NCBI RefSeq assembly: GCF_009846885.1
Contig: NZ_WUWM01000012.1
Location: forward strand, 119,763 to 183,762
Length of the DNA stretch: 64,000 nt
DNA from: Paenibacillus puerhi
GTDB lineage: Bacteria > Bacillota > Bacilli > Paenibacillales > NBRC-103111
Direction of reading: 5' to 3'
Part shown: piece by piece, positions 42,516 to 51,200 of the stretch
Layout: each line of letters begins with the position of its first letter
Position numbering within the stretch: position 1 is the stretch's first letter
Made by a program: the position numbers and the translations under genes
Notes under the pieces: model-generated
What the model was told of the DNA's origin: nothing
The model's database searches: none
Seen by the model: only the letters and a program-made list of their open reading frames with translations

Positions 42516-44324
42516 TTATGGCCGGAACCAGATGTTTTTGAACTGCACCCAATCAAGCGCGTCCAGGGAAATGCCTTTCACCGAGGTGTGAAAGATCGTT
42601 TTCAACCGTTTTTCATAGAGAAAGCAGAGCACTCGCCTTGCCGTCAGATGAGACTCGACCCGCTGAAGCAGCTCGGCTCGTCCGCTCTGGGAAGGCTCCA
42701 GCAGAATCTGCCGCAGCAGCGAAGAAACGACCCGCTTCACGGAAGGCTCCAGATGCCGCTGCATGCTGGTATACAGATCGAACAAGCGCAGCTCGGCATC
42801 CGTATCGAGCATCAGGGAGAACAACAGCAGGTCGGCGTGGAGCCGCTGCTCGCTTTTGAACTCCTGGGCGGAGAGCAGACGGACCTCGCAGGCGAAGCCG
42901 GCCTCCTGAAGCAGGGCCTGGACATGCTTCGCATCTTCTTCATACTGCGTGATCGTACAGAGGCGGAGCCGTTCTCCCTGATAGCCGGCGCTGTCTTTGA
43001 CAAGCTGCCGGATGCGATCCGGTCCGTACCGGTAAGGCGAAGAGGCGGGGGCGGGGGACGATCCCGGAGTTCTCCCAGAAGCCACGAAGCTGTCTGCGAT
43101 GTCGACCGCATCTCCGCCGATACGCTCCAGCAGCCTGGCGCGGTCGAGTGCGGACATGACAAGCCCCCGCACACCCGGATCGAGCAGGGGACCCTGCTTT
43201 AGCAGATTGAAGGTAAGAAACCGGCAGGTCGCCCCCTTCTGCTGAACCTGCTTCCAGGCGTCCGAAGCCTCATCGGGCAGCCGGTAGTTATGGAGCAGTT
43301 GGAAGCTGCCAAGCGTCTGGTCATAGTCCTGCTTCTGCAGGTTCGGAATATGCCATAGCTCCACGCGGTCCAGATGGGCACGTCCTTGAAAGTAGGGCGC
43401 GAACGCGTCCAGCACGCACGTCGTATCGTCCAGGTGCGTCAGCTGGAACGGTCCCGTGCCTACGGGAGCCAAGGCGAAGGCTTCGCCTTGGCCGGCACAG
43501 CGGTCGGCCGGTACGATCGAGGCCCGGTTCGTACCGGCGAATTGCAGAAACAGCTCGCTCGGCTCCTTCAGCCGAACGCTGACCGTGATCGGATCGACCG
43601 CGTCTACCCGCTCGATCTGGCGGTGCGCCCAGCTGTATAAGGCGCCGGCGGACAGACGCTGCAGCCTCTCGAACGTATAGGTCACGTCCTCGGCAGCAAG
43701 CTCCCGGCCATGGTGGAACAGGACCCCCTTGCGCAGGTGAAAGGTCCAGACGGTACGATCGGCGCTCACCTCCCAGGCGTGGGCCAGATGCGGCTCGATC
43801 GTTTGCGTCAGCCGGTTGTAGCGGACCAGCGGATCGAAGAGCTGATGCACCAGATGAGACTCCGTGGTGAAATGGATGGTTGCGGGGTCCAGTGACTGGA
43901 GGGGTTGCGTTAACGGAAAGCGCAAAATATCCAGCCGCTTGTTTCCTTGCACCTCGCTGGTGTATCCGAACTGTCCGCTCAGCCAGCGGTGGAATGATTC
44001 CTTGACCGCGCTATCCGGAGAAAAGAGACTAAGCTGCTCCAGCGCTCCCCGCAGGTCCTTGCGCTCGACCAGCTCCTTGGCCGTGGATAGGGCGATGTCT
44101 TCGACAGGCATCCGAAAGATCAGCGATGACCGGTTGCCCCGGCCGCGCTTCGGCCTCCAGTCCACCCAGCCCAGCTGCTGCATTTTGCTCATCAAGAGCT
44201 GCGCGTTGCGATGCGTACACTGCAGAGCCTCCGCCAATTCGCCGAGCGTTGCCGTCAGCTCCTGATCCACGGATGCGTAAGGATAAAGCTCGCGCAGGCG
44301 CATATAATGCGACGCTAATTTCAT
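42516..44324 (-). CDS. SgrR-family regulator with solute-binding domain
   Basis: Protein of 602 residues without a signal peptide. Residues 1-110 form the SgrR-type DNA-binding part (TLGELAEALQCTHRNAQLLM, GWVDWRPKRGRGNRS). Residues about 150-590 match family 5 solute-binding proteins (QPLQSLDPATIHFTTESHLV, LHNYRLPDEASDAW is nearby, and FHLRKGVLFHHGRELAAEDV, TYTFERL). Such cytosolic fusions sense a small molecule and control nearby transport genes; YhjP of Bacillus is similar in design. The regulated gene here is not evident. GGGGAGG precedes the ATG and a 25-base palindrome lies just upstream, pointing to autoregulation. Confidence 0.88.
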   Translation of the reverse strand: MKLASHYMRLRELYPYASVDQELTATLGELAEALQCTHRNAQLLMSKMQQLGWVDWRPKRGRGNRSSLIFRMPVEDIALSTAKELVERKDLRGALEQLSLFSPDSAVKESFHRWLSGQFGYTSEVQGNKRLDILRFPLTQPLQSLDPATIHFTTESHLVHQLFDPLVRYNRLTQTIEPHLAHAWEVSADRTVWTFHLRKGVLFHHGRELAAEDVTYTFERLQRLSAGALYSWAHRQIERVDAVDPITVSVRLKEPSELFLQFAGTNRASIVPADRCAGQGEAFALAPVGTGPFQLTHLDDTTCVLDAFAPYFQGRAHLDRVELWHIPNLQKQDYDQTLGSFQLLHNYRLPDEASDAWKQVQQKGATCRFLTFNLLKQGPLLDPGVRGLVMSALDRARLLERIGGDAVDIADSFVASGRTPGSSPAPASSPYRYGPDRIRQLVKDSAGYQGERLRLCTITQYEEDAKHVQALLQEAGFACEVRLLSAQEFKSEQRLHADLLLFSLMLDTDAELRLFDLYTSMQRHLEPSVKRVVSSLLRQILLEPSQSGRAELLQRVESHLTARRVLCFLYEKRLKTIFHTSVKGISLDALDWVQFKNIWFRP

Positions 44325-44343
44325 CCTAAGGCCTCCCCGCTTC

Positions 44344-44368
44344 TTAAAATACGAAATTCATATTTTAA
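44344..44368. promoter_or_regulatory. 25-base palindromic operator of the SgrR-like gene
   Basis: The arms TTAAAATAYGAA and TTCRTATTTTAA are inverted around one central base with a single mismatched pair. It begins 20 bases upstream of the SgrR-like start and lies in the divergent region to the gene at 44477. Confidence 0.7.
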
Positions 44369-44476
44369 AAGTTACGCCTTTTATTCCTGTTTTGCAAGCT
44401 ACAATAAGGGGGGATAGGCGAAAACCTATATCTGAGCTGTTCAGGATCCTAGTACCGATTCGGGGAGGAGATTCAT

Positions 44477-44911
44477 ATGTCGGCTGTTTCGTTAACGATA
44501 TCTTGGGAAAACCAGCTGCTGCTTGAGACGGAGCAGGCACTGCTTACGGCGTCCACGAAGGAAGAGGCGGCCTATGCCGTCTGGTGGCTTGTCACGCTGG
44601 GCTACGGGAAGCTGGAGGGGAAGCCGATGCTGGACGGAATCGGGGCAGAACCGGAGGAACTGCTTCGCGGGTGGGCTTCGGTCGGCCGGATTCCAGCGCC
44701 GGTGCTGCGGAATCTGAGGACGCTCTCGCAGTATGAAGCGCGTCTTGGGCTGGGAGAGCTCCCCGAGCTGCCGCTTCGGAAGGGAACGTTGCGGGCGATG
44801 GGGCTGCTGCTGCTGACAAGGTTAGGGGAAGTCAAGCCGCATCGTGACCGGCTTACGCGGCGTAGAACAGGAGGGAAGCGCGGTGGCGTCGACATTATCG
44901 GATTCCTTTAA
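44477..44911 (+). CDS. Hypothetical protein preceding the DUF4173 gene
   Basis: Soluble, mostly helical protein of 144 residues (LLLETEQALLTASTKEEAAY, YAVWWLVTLGYGKLEG), ending in a basic stretch (HRDRLTRRRTGGKRGG). I do not recognise a family. GGGGAGGAG precedes the ATG. Its 3' end overlaps the start of the DUF4173 gene by 29 bases, so the two are translated together and probably act together. Confidence 0.7.
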   Translation: MSAVSLTISWENQLLLETEQALLTASTKEEAAYAVWWLVTLGYGKLEGKPMLDGIGAEPEELLRGWASVGRIPAPVLRNLRTLSQYEARLGLGELPELPLRKGTLRAMGLLLLTRLGEVKPHRDRLTRRRTGGKRGGVDIIGFL

Positions 44912-46583
44912 CGAGCGGAAGCTGCTTATGGCCTCTCTTGGCCTAGGCTTGCTTCATCATTTTTTCTTTTACGACAAAAGCCCGGGTGTTTCCTTCCCGC
45001 TGTTTGCGCTTGCTTTTTATGTCCTGCTCTACGGGATCGCCGGCACCGGCATGAAGGAACTGCGTGCAAACCCGGCCTCCATCTGGCTGCTTCCGATCGC
45101 GCTGCTTTCGTTCACCTATGCGCTGTACACGAACCCGGTATTTGGCGTATTGAACGCTTTGGCGATTCCGTTCCTTGTGGTGCTTCATACCACAGCGGCT
45201 TACCGCCGGGAAAGCCGGTTGGGTCTAGTGGGGACCATGATCGAGCAAGCGCTCGTACAGTGTCTGCTCTATGTGCCGAGGCCGATAACGGTGGCTGCCG
45301 GCTGGCTATCGTCCTTGCTGGGCAAGGGCAGCTCTCGGACAATGGGGAAGGTGGCTCTCGGCTTGCTGATCGCGGCTCCCCTGCTGGCTGCCGTCATAGG
45401 TCTTCTGGCTTCGGCGGATGCGATGTTTAACCGCTCGCTCTCGCAGCTGCCGGATATATGGGACGGCATCCATGTACTCGAGGCTATCGTTCGCAGCTTA
45501 TGGGTGATCTTCGTAGCGGTAGGCTTATTCGCTTATATCGCCGGATTGCTAAAGCCGAAGGAATGGCCGCCGCCCTATGCGGAGAGGGAGGCGGCTGGCA
45601 GAGGGGTTGCCTCCGTTCGATTGCAGGATACTAGAGCGGCCGGAGCGGTGGAAGGCTCTCCGATCGAGGTCGGCCCGTCGCCCGGAGGATCGCAGACGGA
45701 AGGGGAGCTTGCCCCGGCCGCGCAGCCTGTCTGGGACCCTGGCTTGCCCGCTGCCGATGTTCGCCCGAAGACGGCGCCGCCGAAGCTGGACGCGACCGTA
45801 GCATCGACGGTTCTTATCGCGCTGAATGCCGTCTATTTGCTGTTTGCTTTCGTACAGTTCTCTTACTTCTTTGGAGGAGGGGCTGCCGAGCTTCCGGACG
45901 GTATGACGTATGCGGCCTATGCGAGGAAAGGCTTTGCGGAGCTGGTCGTCGTCACCGTGATCAATCTGTCGGTACTGGTCGCGGCTTTGTACGGAGTCAG
46001 ACGACCATCTCCGTCCGCCTGGTCAGGGATGCGCGCGCTGCTGGCGTTGCTGATCGTCTGCACGGGCATCATGCTAAGCTCCGCATACTTGCGGCTTTCC
46101 ATGTATGAGGAGGCATATGGCTATACGACTACCCGCCTGCTTGTGCATGCTTTTATGATCTTCCTAGGGGTGCTCTTTGCGATAGCGCTCGTCAAGCTGT
46201 GGAACGATCGTCTCCCGCTCCTGCGCAGCTATCTTATCGCAGCGGTCATGGCTTACGTGCTGATGAATTACATCGGCATCGATGCCATGATTGTCAGGAA
46301 CAATGCGGCTCGCTATGAGAAGACGGGGGAGCTGGATGTCGCCTATCTGGGCTCCTTGGGATATGAGGCGGTGCCGCATATCGTGGCCTTAAAGGAGAAG
46401 CATCCCGATCTGCCGGATGAAGCGCTGTCGAGATTCCGCAGCGAGCTGCAACGGAAAAGCTCCCCTTCCTGGACCGAATTCAACTGGTCCAAGTGGAGAG
46501 CCCGACAGAAGCTTGCAGACAATAAAAGTTATTCCTTGACGCCGCCCGGCGTATCGGTGTCTTCCGAAGCAGGAGACAGGTGA
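44883..46583 (+). CDS. DUF4173 membrane protein
   Basis: Integral membrane protein of 566 residues with about twelve hydrophobic segments. The DUF4173 region covers most of the C-terminal two thirds: LNAVYLLFAFVQFSYFFGGG, YAAYARKGFAELVVVTVINL, and EAYGYTTTRLLVHAFMIFL with LNYIGIDAMIVRNNAARYEK. A hydrophilic loop of about 80 residues (240-320), rich in alanine, glycine and proline, separates two membrane parts. GTG start eight bases after AGGAGGG. The 3' end overlaps the convergent HAD gene by 55 bases. Function of the family is unknown. Confidence 0.88.
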   Translation: MASTLSDSFNERKLLMASLGLGLLHHFFFYDKSPGVSFPLFALAFYVLLYGIAGTGMKELRANPASIWLLPIALLSFTYALYTNPVFGVLNALAIPFLVVLHTTAAYRRESRLGLVGTMIEQALVQCLLYVPRPITVAAGWLSSLLGKGSSRTMGKVALGLLIAAPLLAAVIGLLASADAMFNRSLSQLPDIWDGIHVLEAIVRSLWVIFVAVGLFAYIAGLLKPKEWPPPYAEREAAGRGVASVRLQDTRAAGAVEGSPIEVGPSPGGSQTEGELAPAAQPVWDPGLPAADVRPKTAPPKLDATVASTVLIALNAVYLLFAFVQFSYFFGGGAAELPDGMTYAAYARKGFAELVVVTVINLSVLVAALYGVRRPSPSAWSGMRALLALLIVCTGIMLSSAYLRLSMYEEAYGYTTTRLLVHAFMIFLGVLFAIALVKLWNDRLPLLRSYLIAAVMAYVLMNYIGIDAMIVRNNAARYEKTGELDVAYLGSLGYEAVPHIVALKEKHPDLPDEALSRFRSELQRKSSPSWTEFNWSKWRARQKLADNKSYSLTPPGVSVSSEAGDR

Positions 46584-47338
46584 AGTGATGCGGGCGTCTG
46601 TGAGTTCGCTTCCACATAGGTACGGATCGTCTCGGGGATCAGGTGCAGCGAGGAAAGCGTGAAGTAGGCGCCCGCAGGCTGCACGTTTACCTCGACTTGA
46701 TTGTAGGACCACTCCAGCTCCGCCGGCATGAAGATGGCATGAATGCCGCAGGTGAGTGCAGGAATGATATCGGTCCGCAGCGAGTTGCCGATCATCCAGG
46801 TCCGTGAGCGGTCTAGACTGTGCGAGGTCAGGATGCCCTCCAGAAACTCTGTGTTTTTATGCCGGGTGACATGGATCCGGTCGTGAAAAAACCGCTCCAA
46901 TCCGGCTTCCTTGACCTTGCGCATCTGAACCGCAGGGTCGCCGCCGGTATATAAATGCAGCTCATGACCTTCGCCCTCCAAAGCAAGCAGCGTTTCCTCC
47001 ATATAGGGGTAGGGCTCGATGCTGTGCCCGTAAACCGAGGAACCGAGCTCCGTCAGGCGTTCGATCTCGGAAGAGCTCTTTTGCCGTCCGGTCAGATCGG
47101 AATAGTATTCATAGGTTTCCACGAAGGATTCCGGGAAATGGCTGGGCGAGAAGCCGCTCACGAGCACACGGCTCAGATCGAGCTCCGCCTGTTTTTTCTT
47201 AACTTCCTGAATCGACAGATGGTAGCCGTGAAACCAAGCCTCCATCTGATCGGCGAACTGATCCATCACCATATCAAAAAATTTGTTGCAGTAAATCAAG
47301 GTATCGTCCATATCGAAAAGAATCGTTTGTTTGATCAT
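46529..47338 (-). CDS. HAD-superfamily phosphatase
   Basis: Cytosolic HAD hydrolase of 269 residues. Motif I TILFDMDDTLIYCNKFF is at residues 5-21, motif II LYTGGDP at about 130, lysine at VTRHKNTEF and motif IV WMIGNSLRTDIIPAL at about 180. A helical cap lies between motifs I and II (about residues 20-90). The substrate cannot be told. ATG at 47338 after ACAGGAG. Tail-to-tail overlap with the DUF4173 gene. Confidence 0.88.
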   Translation of the reverse strand: MIKQTILFDMDDTLIYCNKFFDMVMDQFADQMEAWFHGYHLSIQEVKKKQAELDLSRVLVSGFSPSHFPESFVETYEYYSDLTGRQKSSSEIERLTELGSSVYGHSIEPYPYMEETLLALEGEGHELHLYTGGDPAVQMRKVKEAGLERFFHDRIHVTRHKNTEFLEGILTSHSLDRSRTWMIGNSLRTDIIPALTCGIHAIFMPAELEWSYNQVEVNVQPAGAYFTLSSLHLIPETIRTYVEANSQTPASLHLSPASEDTDTPGGVKE

Positions 47339-47501
47339 AGGGCTTGTCTCCTGTCGCTTGCGCTGTCGCAGTTTGTCCTCATTATACCACGCTGTCGTAC
47401 GGGCCTGCATGCCGGCTGCAGGCAGACCCGTATTTCGAAGACGGGAAACATGCGGGAGAAGCCTCGGGTCAGAAGAGGCAGGGCCGCTTCGAGCTGTGAA
47501 A

Positions 47502-48011
47502 TCAAAGCTCCTTTAGAAGGCTTGACGGCGACGGCGAACCCGCCAGCAGAGCGGCGGGAGAAGCCTCTCCCGTAGGCGCGATCATTTCCCCTTCCCCGAG
47601 ACTATGCCTGTCGGGACCTTCGTTAGCTTGCGGGTCGACTGGCAAACGATCAACGGCCATCATGCTATGGCCTTCGAACACGGCGCCCTGCTCGATGATA
47701 AGCGTACCGGCCGCTAGCCGACCTTCCAGCCGGCCGGTAGGCGTTATACGAACGATGCCTTCTGCCTGAACGGAGCCTTCCAGCGTGCCGGCCACGACCA
47801 CATCCGCCGCCTCCAGCTTTCGGCAGCGGACGATTCCCCGTTCGCCGATGGCAACCTCCCCCGCCGCGTGGATCGTCCCTACGAACTCTCCTTCGATTCG
47901 AAGGTCCGCTTCACTAGTCAGATTCCCTTGTATGCGACAGCCCTCGCCGATAAGAGTCACCGTGCGGGTTGCCCTTGCGCGCAGCCTGTTTTGGTTCCAG
48001 AGTCCGATCAT
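47502..48011 (-). CDS. Bactofilin (polymer-forming cytoskeletal protein)
   Basis: Protein of 169 residues. The central 100 residues are the right-handed beta-helix of bactofilins: TLIGEGCRIQGNLTSEADLR, IEGEFVGTIHAAGEVAIGE, VAGTLEGSVQAEGIVRITP and GTLIIEQGAVFEGHSMM. The C-terminal tail is unordered and may vary. It follows the M23 peptidase by a four-base overlap (ATGA). Bactofilins polymerise at the membrane and position cell wall enzymes, and coupling with an M23 peptidase is a recurring arrangement. Confidence 0.93.
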   Translation of the reverse strand: MIGLWNQNRLRARATRTVTLIGEGCRIQGNLTSEADLRIEGEFVGTIHAAGEVAIGERGIVRCRKLEAADVVVAGTLEGSVQAEGIVRITPTGRLEGRLAAGTLIIEQGAVFEGHSMMAVDRLPVDPQANEGPDRHSLGEGEMIAPTGEASPAALLAGSPSPSSLLKEL

Positions 48012-49012
48012 GATTCAAGGCTCCCTTCCGTGTTATCACCCGGCAAATACTTACCCGGATCGGTGCTCTTGCCTTCCCGTAAAATCTCGTAGTGAAGATG
48101 AGGGCCTGTGCTTCTGCCCGTCGTGCCTAGTCCCCCGATCGTTTGTCCCTTGTCTAGCTGCTGTCCCTCGGCTACGGCTACATGGTTCAGATGCATGTAC
48201 CAGGTGCGCAGTCCCTCAGCATGCTCGATGATAACGTGATGGCCGTGCAGCTTATCGTAGCCTACCGTATATACCGTTCCGCCGGCTGCGGCAAATATCG
48301 GGTCGTCCAGCTTGCCGGCGATATCGATGCCGCGGTGAAAGCTGAGCTTCCGCGTAAAGGGGTCCTTCCGGTAACCGTAGGGAGAGGTTACAACGCGGGA
48401 AACCGTCGGCCACAGGCTTGGCGTGCGGCGAAGCCGGTCCTGCCTCTCCAGCAGCTTGCTTCTGGCCTCGGTCCATCCTTCCGCTAGCCTATCCATCTCC
48501 AGCTCAAGCCAAGCAAAGGTACGGCCGGCGTCGGCTGCCAGACGCCTTATATCCTCGGGCTTGGCAGGAAAACTCGGTCCTCCCATACCGAAGAAGGCCG
48601 GGACAGATGGGGGTGGGGATGTGGAGCCGGCCTTTTCTCCGCTTGGGCGAGGAGCAAGCAGCTGCAGATCCTTCTCCAGCTTCTTCATTTCTTCCACCCG
48701 GCTCCGTACCTGTGCAGCTTGCTTGGATAACGAGAGTACCTCGCTTTGCAGCTCTTCGATGCGGCGATTTTTGCTAAGCAGCGCCTGCTCCAGCCTCACG
48801 GTTTTCCCGTCCAGCTCATGCGTCCGGTGGAAGGTGGCCGCTGTGGCGTACAGCTGCCTGGCATACAGACAGACAGCTGTGCCCGCAACTGCGAGAGCGG
48901 CCAGAACCGCGCAGCAGACAGCTCCCCGGGACAGCTTGAATCGAACAACGCTTGCGTTCGCATCCGGAATAATGAGGAACGTCAGCTTGTCGTGAAACCA
49001 CTTGAGATTCAT
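48008..49012 (-). CDS. M23-family cell wall metallopeptidase
   Basis: Bitopic membrane protein of 334 residues: one hydrophobic segment at about residues 30-52, a coiled coil at about 65-115 (LEQALLSKNRRIEELQSEVL), a linker with prolines, and an M23 domain in the last 130 residues. Its zinc motifs are FHRGIDIAGKLDDPI (HxxxD) and GPHLHYEI (HxH), with TSPYGYRKDPFT before. It likely cuts peptidoglycan cross-links, localised by the coupled bactofilin. GGGAG lies before the ATG. Confidence 0.93.
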   Translation of the reverse strand: MNLKWFHDKLTFLIIPDANASVVRFKLSRGAVCCAVLAALAVAGTAVCLYARQLYATAATFHRTHELDGKTVRLEQALLSKNRRIEELQSEVLSLSKQAAQVRSRVEEMKKLEKDLQLLAPRPSGEKAGSTSPPPSVPAFFGMGGPSFPAKPEDIRRLAADAGRTFAWLELEMDRLAEGWTEARSKLLERQDRLRRTPSLWPTVSRVVTSPYGYRKDPFTRKLSFHRGIDIAGKLDDPIFAAAGGTVYTVGYDKLHGHHVIIEHAEGLRTWYMHLNHVAVAEGQQLDKGQTIGGLGTTGRSTGPHLHYEILREGKSTDPGKYLPGDNTEGSLES

Positions 49013-49127
49013 GATGACTCCCTTCTCTATAGTTTTCTTTCTCGCTTTGCTTCTTCTATGGTCAAGAATTTGCTTATCCCGTCATAGATTGGTTACAAAC
49101 CGACTATGAAGAACGGGAGGAATTTCA

Positions 49128-49505
49128 ATGTCGTTTTTACGTACCAACGGCATGACGCTCGAAGAGCGGCTTGCCCAGCATATCGGCTACGAGGTGGCCA
49201 TCCAGGCTCAAGGCTTCGCCGGGGGGCCCGGCGTGCTGCAGAAGGTAGGCAAGCGATTCATGCGTGTCAGCGATCAGTATTTCGTTCCCGGTGGGGTCCA
49301 GGAGATCGTACTGCTCGGTCTCCCGCATAAGAGCACGGGCTCGGATGCCCGAGTGAGGACCGTACATACGGGCCTGTTCGAGGCTAAGCTGGTTCGTACC
49401 GGGCTTGACTTTGTCGAGCTGCTTGTCAATCGCGAGGGGGAGGAGGAGGAGCTGTGGATGCTCATTCCTTTCCGCCAGGTGATTAGTCTTGAGAAGGTCG
49501 GATAG
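49128..49505 (+). CDS. Hypothetical protein, small beta-rich
   Basis: Protein of 125 residues without signal or membrane segment. EERLAQHIGYEVAIQAQGFA, GVLQKVGKRFMRVSDQYFVP and LWMLIPFRQVISLE suggest a small beta-barrel fold of the kind seen in DUF2642-type proteins, but I am not sure. GGGAGG ribosome binding site. Divergent from the M23-bactofilin pair, convergent with the germination operon. Confidence 0.65.
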   Translation: MSFLRTNGMTLEERLAQHIGYEVAIQAQGFAGGPGVLQKVGKRFMRVSDQYFVPGGVQEIVLLGLPHKSTGSDARVRTVHTGLFEAKLVRTGLDFVELLVNREGEEEELWMLIPFRQVISLEKVG

Positions 49506-49517
49506 CTAGCCTGCCGG

Positions 49518-50933
49518 CTACCTGCTGGAGGGAGGCCTTGGATTGAATTTGTCCGTCTTCTTCAGCTCGATCAGGGAGGTGGCGGCAGCGGCTATCAGAC
49601 ATAGCGCGTAGCCGGAGCCGCATATGATCCCGACGCTGGCATAGTCCGTACCCAGGAACAAGCCTGTCGCCGAAAAGATGATGCACAACAGGAGTAATCC
49701 GTTACCGACAAGCTTCCACACGGAAGCCGGTACCCGGGATAGCCGCCCGTTCCTCCGGTTGCCTGCTTCGGCTTTTTGCCCGGTATCCGCCTGCTCCGAG
49801 TGACCGTCAGGCGGGCTATGCGCCCCGCCGCCCGCTCTTTCCTGCCTGGGCGGAGGGAAGCGCCGAGCTCCGATCATGAGGCCGATCAGCAGCAGAGGCT
49901 GGTAGCAGGCTACGATCACAGGCGTGCTGAATTTCTCGAAGCTTAGCACCTCGGTCGTACTGGTGAAGGCGAGCGTAGTAGTCAACAGCAGAAAGAGGCT
50001 GGCAGGCGAATTGATCAGCGTATATTCACGCTGCTTGAACAGACTGGCTAACCCGATAAGGAAGGCCAGATAGACTGCAATGATCTTGCACGCGTTTATG
50101 GGATACCAGATGCTGAGAATGAACAGATCCATCCTATCCAGAAAATCGGTAATATGAATATGCTGTACCAGGCTGTAATTCGGATAGGTCATGTTGCCCG
50201 ATATGATGGGACCCAGTACGATCAACTGCATGAACATGGAGAGACTCAGCAGGACCGCGGACGTAATGATCCCCAGCCGCAGGGCCGAACGGGCTTGTCT
50301 GGCGCTCCATAAGGTATGCAAAAAGGCGCCTGCCACCAGAATATCTCCGAACCATCCGAACCCCAGCAGGCTGGCAAAGGAATAGTTGGTCAAATCAAGC
50401 GTGACGATGGGCGTGATCAGTCTGCGGTCGATCTCATTGGACAAAACAATAGGCGATAAAATAATTTGCAGGAAGAAAAACGGAAAAAAAAGCTCATTGA
50501 CCCGAGCGACCACCTCAACGCTGCTCCTGCCGTAGAAGATGAGGAGCAGCATGAACAGCATGATCAAAATACCAGGGGGCGTATTGGGCAGCAAGGTCGT
50601 ACCGATAAACTGGCTGAATGATTTGAGATTGCGCATCAGAATAAACCAAATATGTACCAAGATAATCAGGTTAATCAGGGTGCCGAAGAAGCGGCCGAAG
50701 ATGATGCTGGTTATCTCGAACAGATGCTTGCGCGGAAATCGGATAGCGAGCTTCGTCAAAACCCAGGCGACCAGCAAGGCATACAAGGCCGGTAATAAGA
50801 AGGTCATCCAAGCGTTCAGCTTCGCGATCCGGAACATCTCATGCTGAATGCTGAGCAAGCCTCCGCCTGTGAGCAGCGAGCAGATGAGCCAGGCAAACTG
50901 CTTGTGGCTGATAATCTGTAGGTTGGCGGACAC
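49518..50933 (-). CDS. Spore germination receptor subunit B (GerAB-like permease)
   Basis: Integral membrane protein of 471 residues from the GerAB/amino acid permease family, part of the inner spore membrane germinant receptor. About ten membrane segments lie in the first 365 residues (FAWLICSLLTGGGLLSIQHE, LINLIILVHIWFILMRNLKS, FFPFFFLQIILSPIVLSNE). Unusually the end carries a basic, proline-rich stretch (residues about 365-405) followed by two extra hydrophobic segments. GTG at 50933 after AGGAAAGGAA. Last gene of the operon. Confidence 0.9.
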   Translation of the reverse strand: MSANLQIISHKQFAWLICSLLTGGGLLSIQHEMFRIAKLNAWMTFLLPALYALLVAWVLTKLAIRFPRKHLFEITSIIFGRFFGTLINLIILVHIWFILMRNLKSFSQFIGTTLLPNTPPGILIMLFMLLLIFYGRSSVEVVARVNELFFPFFFLQIILSPIVLSNEIDRRLITPIVTLDLTNYSFASLLGFGWFGDILVAGAFLHTLWSARQARSALRLGIITSAVLLSLSMFMQLIVLGPIISGNMTYPNYSLVQHIHITDFLDRMDLFILSIWYPINACKIIAVYLAFLIGLASLFKQREYTLINSPASLFLLLTTTLAFTSTTEVLSFEKFSTPVIVACYQPLLLIGLMIGARRFPPPRQERAGGGAHSPPDGHSEQADTGQKAEAGNRRNGRLSRVPASVWKLVGNGLLLLCIIFSATGLFLGTDYASVGIICGSGYALCLIAAAATSLIELKKTDKFNPRPPSSR

Positions 50934-50961
50934 GGTGCACTTCCTTTCCTGGAGATCAGGG

Positions 50962-51198
50962 TCAGTCCGGGTGAATAATAGTGAACACCCAGGGCGAAAC
51001 CTTGTCGATAAAAAAACGGGTCGGCATCGGGACTTGATAGCCAAACACCACAGCCGCATACAGAACGAAGGTCACGATATACAGGAATACAGTGAAGCGT
51101 CTGATGCTGCGTGACATGACGTTCCAATGCTTCATATTCAGGAAAATCAGCAGAACGGCCAGCAGAATAAAGCAGATGAGAAACTCGCTAGTGTTCAT
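50962..51198 (-). CDS. Small two-TM protein inside the germination operon
   Basis: Protein of 78 residues with two hydrophobic segments, EFLICFILLAVLLIFLNM and FTVFLYIVTFVLYAAVVFGY, joined by a basic loop. Its ATG lies three bases after the gerC-type stop, with a poor ribosome binding site, so it is probably translated by coupling. Its place between the C and B subunits resembles the D subunits known from some Bacillus receptors, which are also small two-helix membrane proteins. Confidence 0.75.
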   Translation of the reverse strand: MNTSEFLICFILLAVLLIFLNMKHWNVMSRSIRRFTVFLYIVTFVLYAAVVFGYQVPMPTRFFIDKVSPWVFTIIHPD

Positions 51199-51200
51199 GG

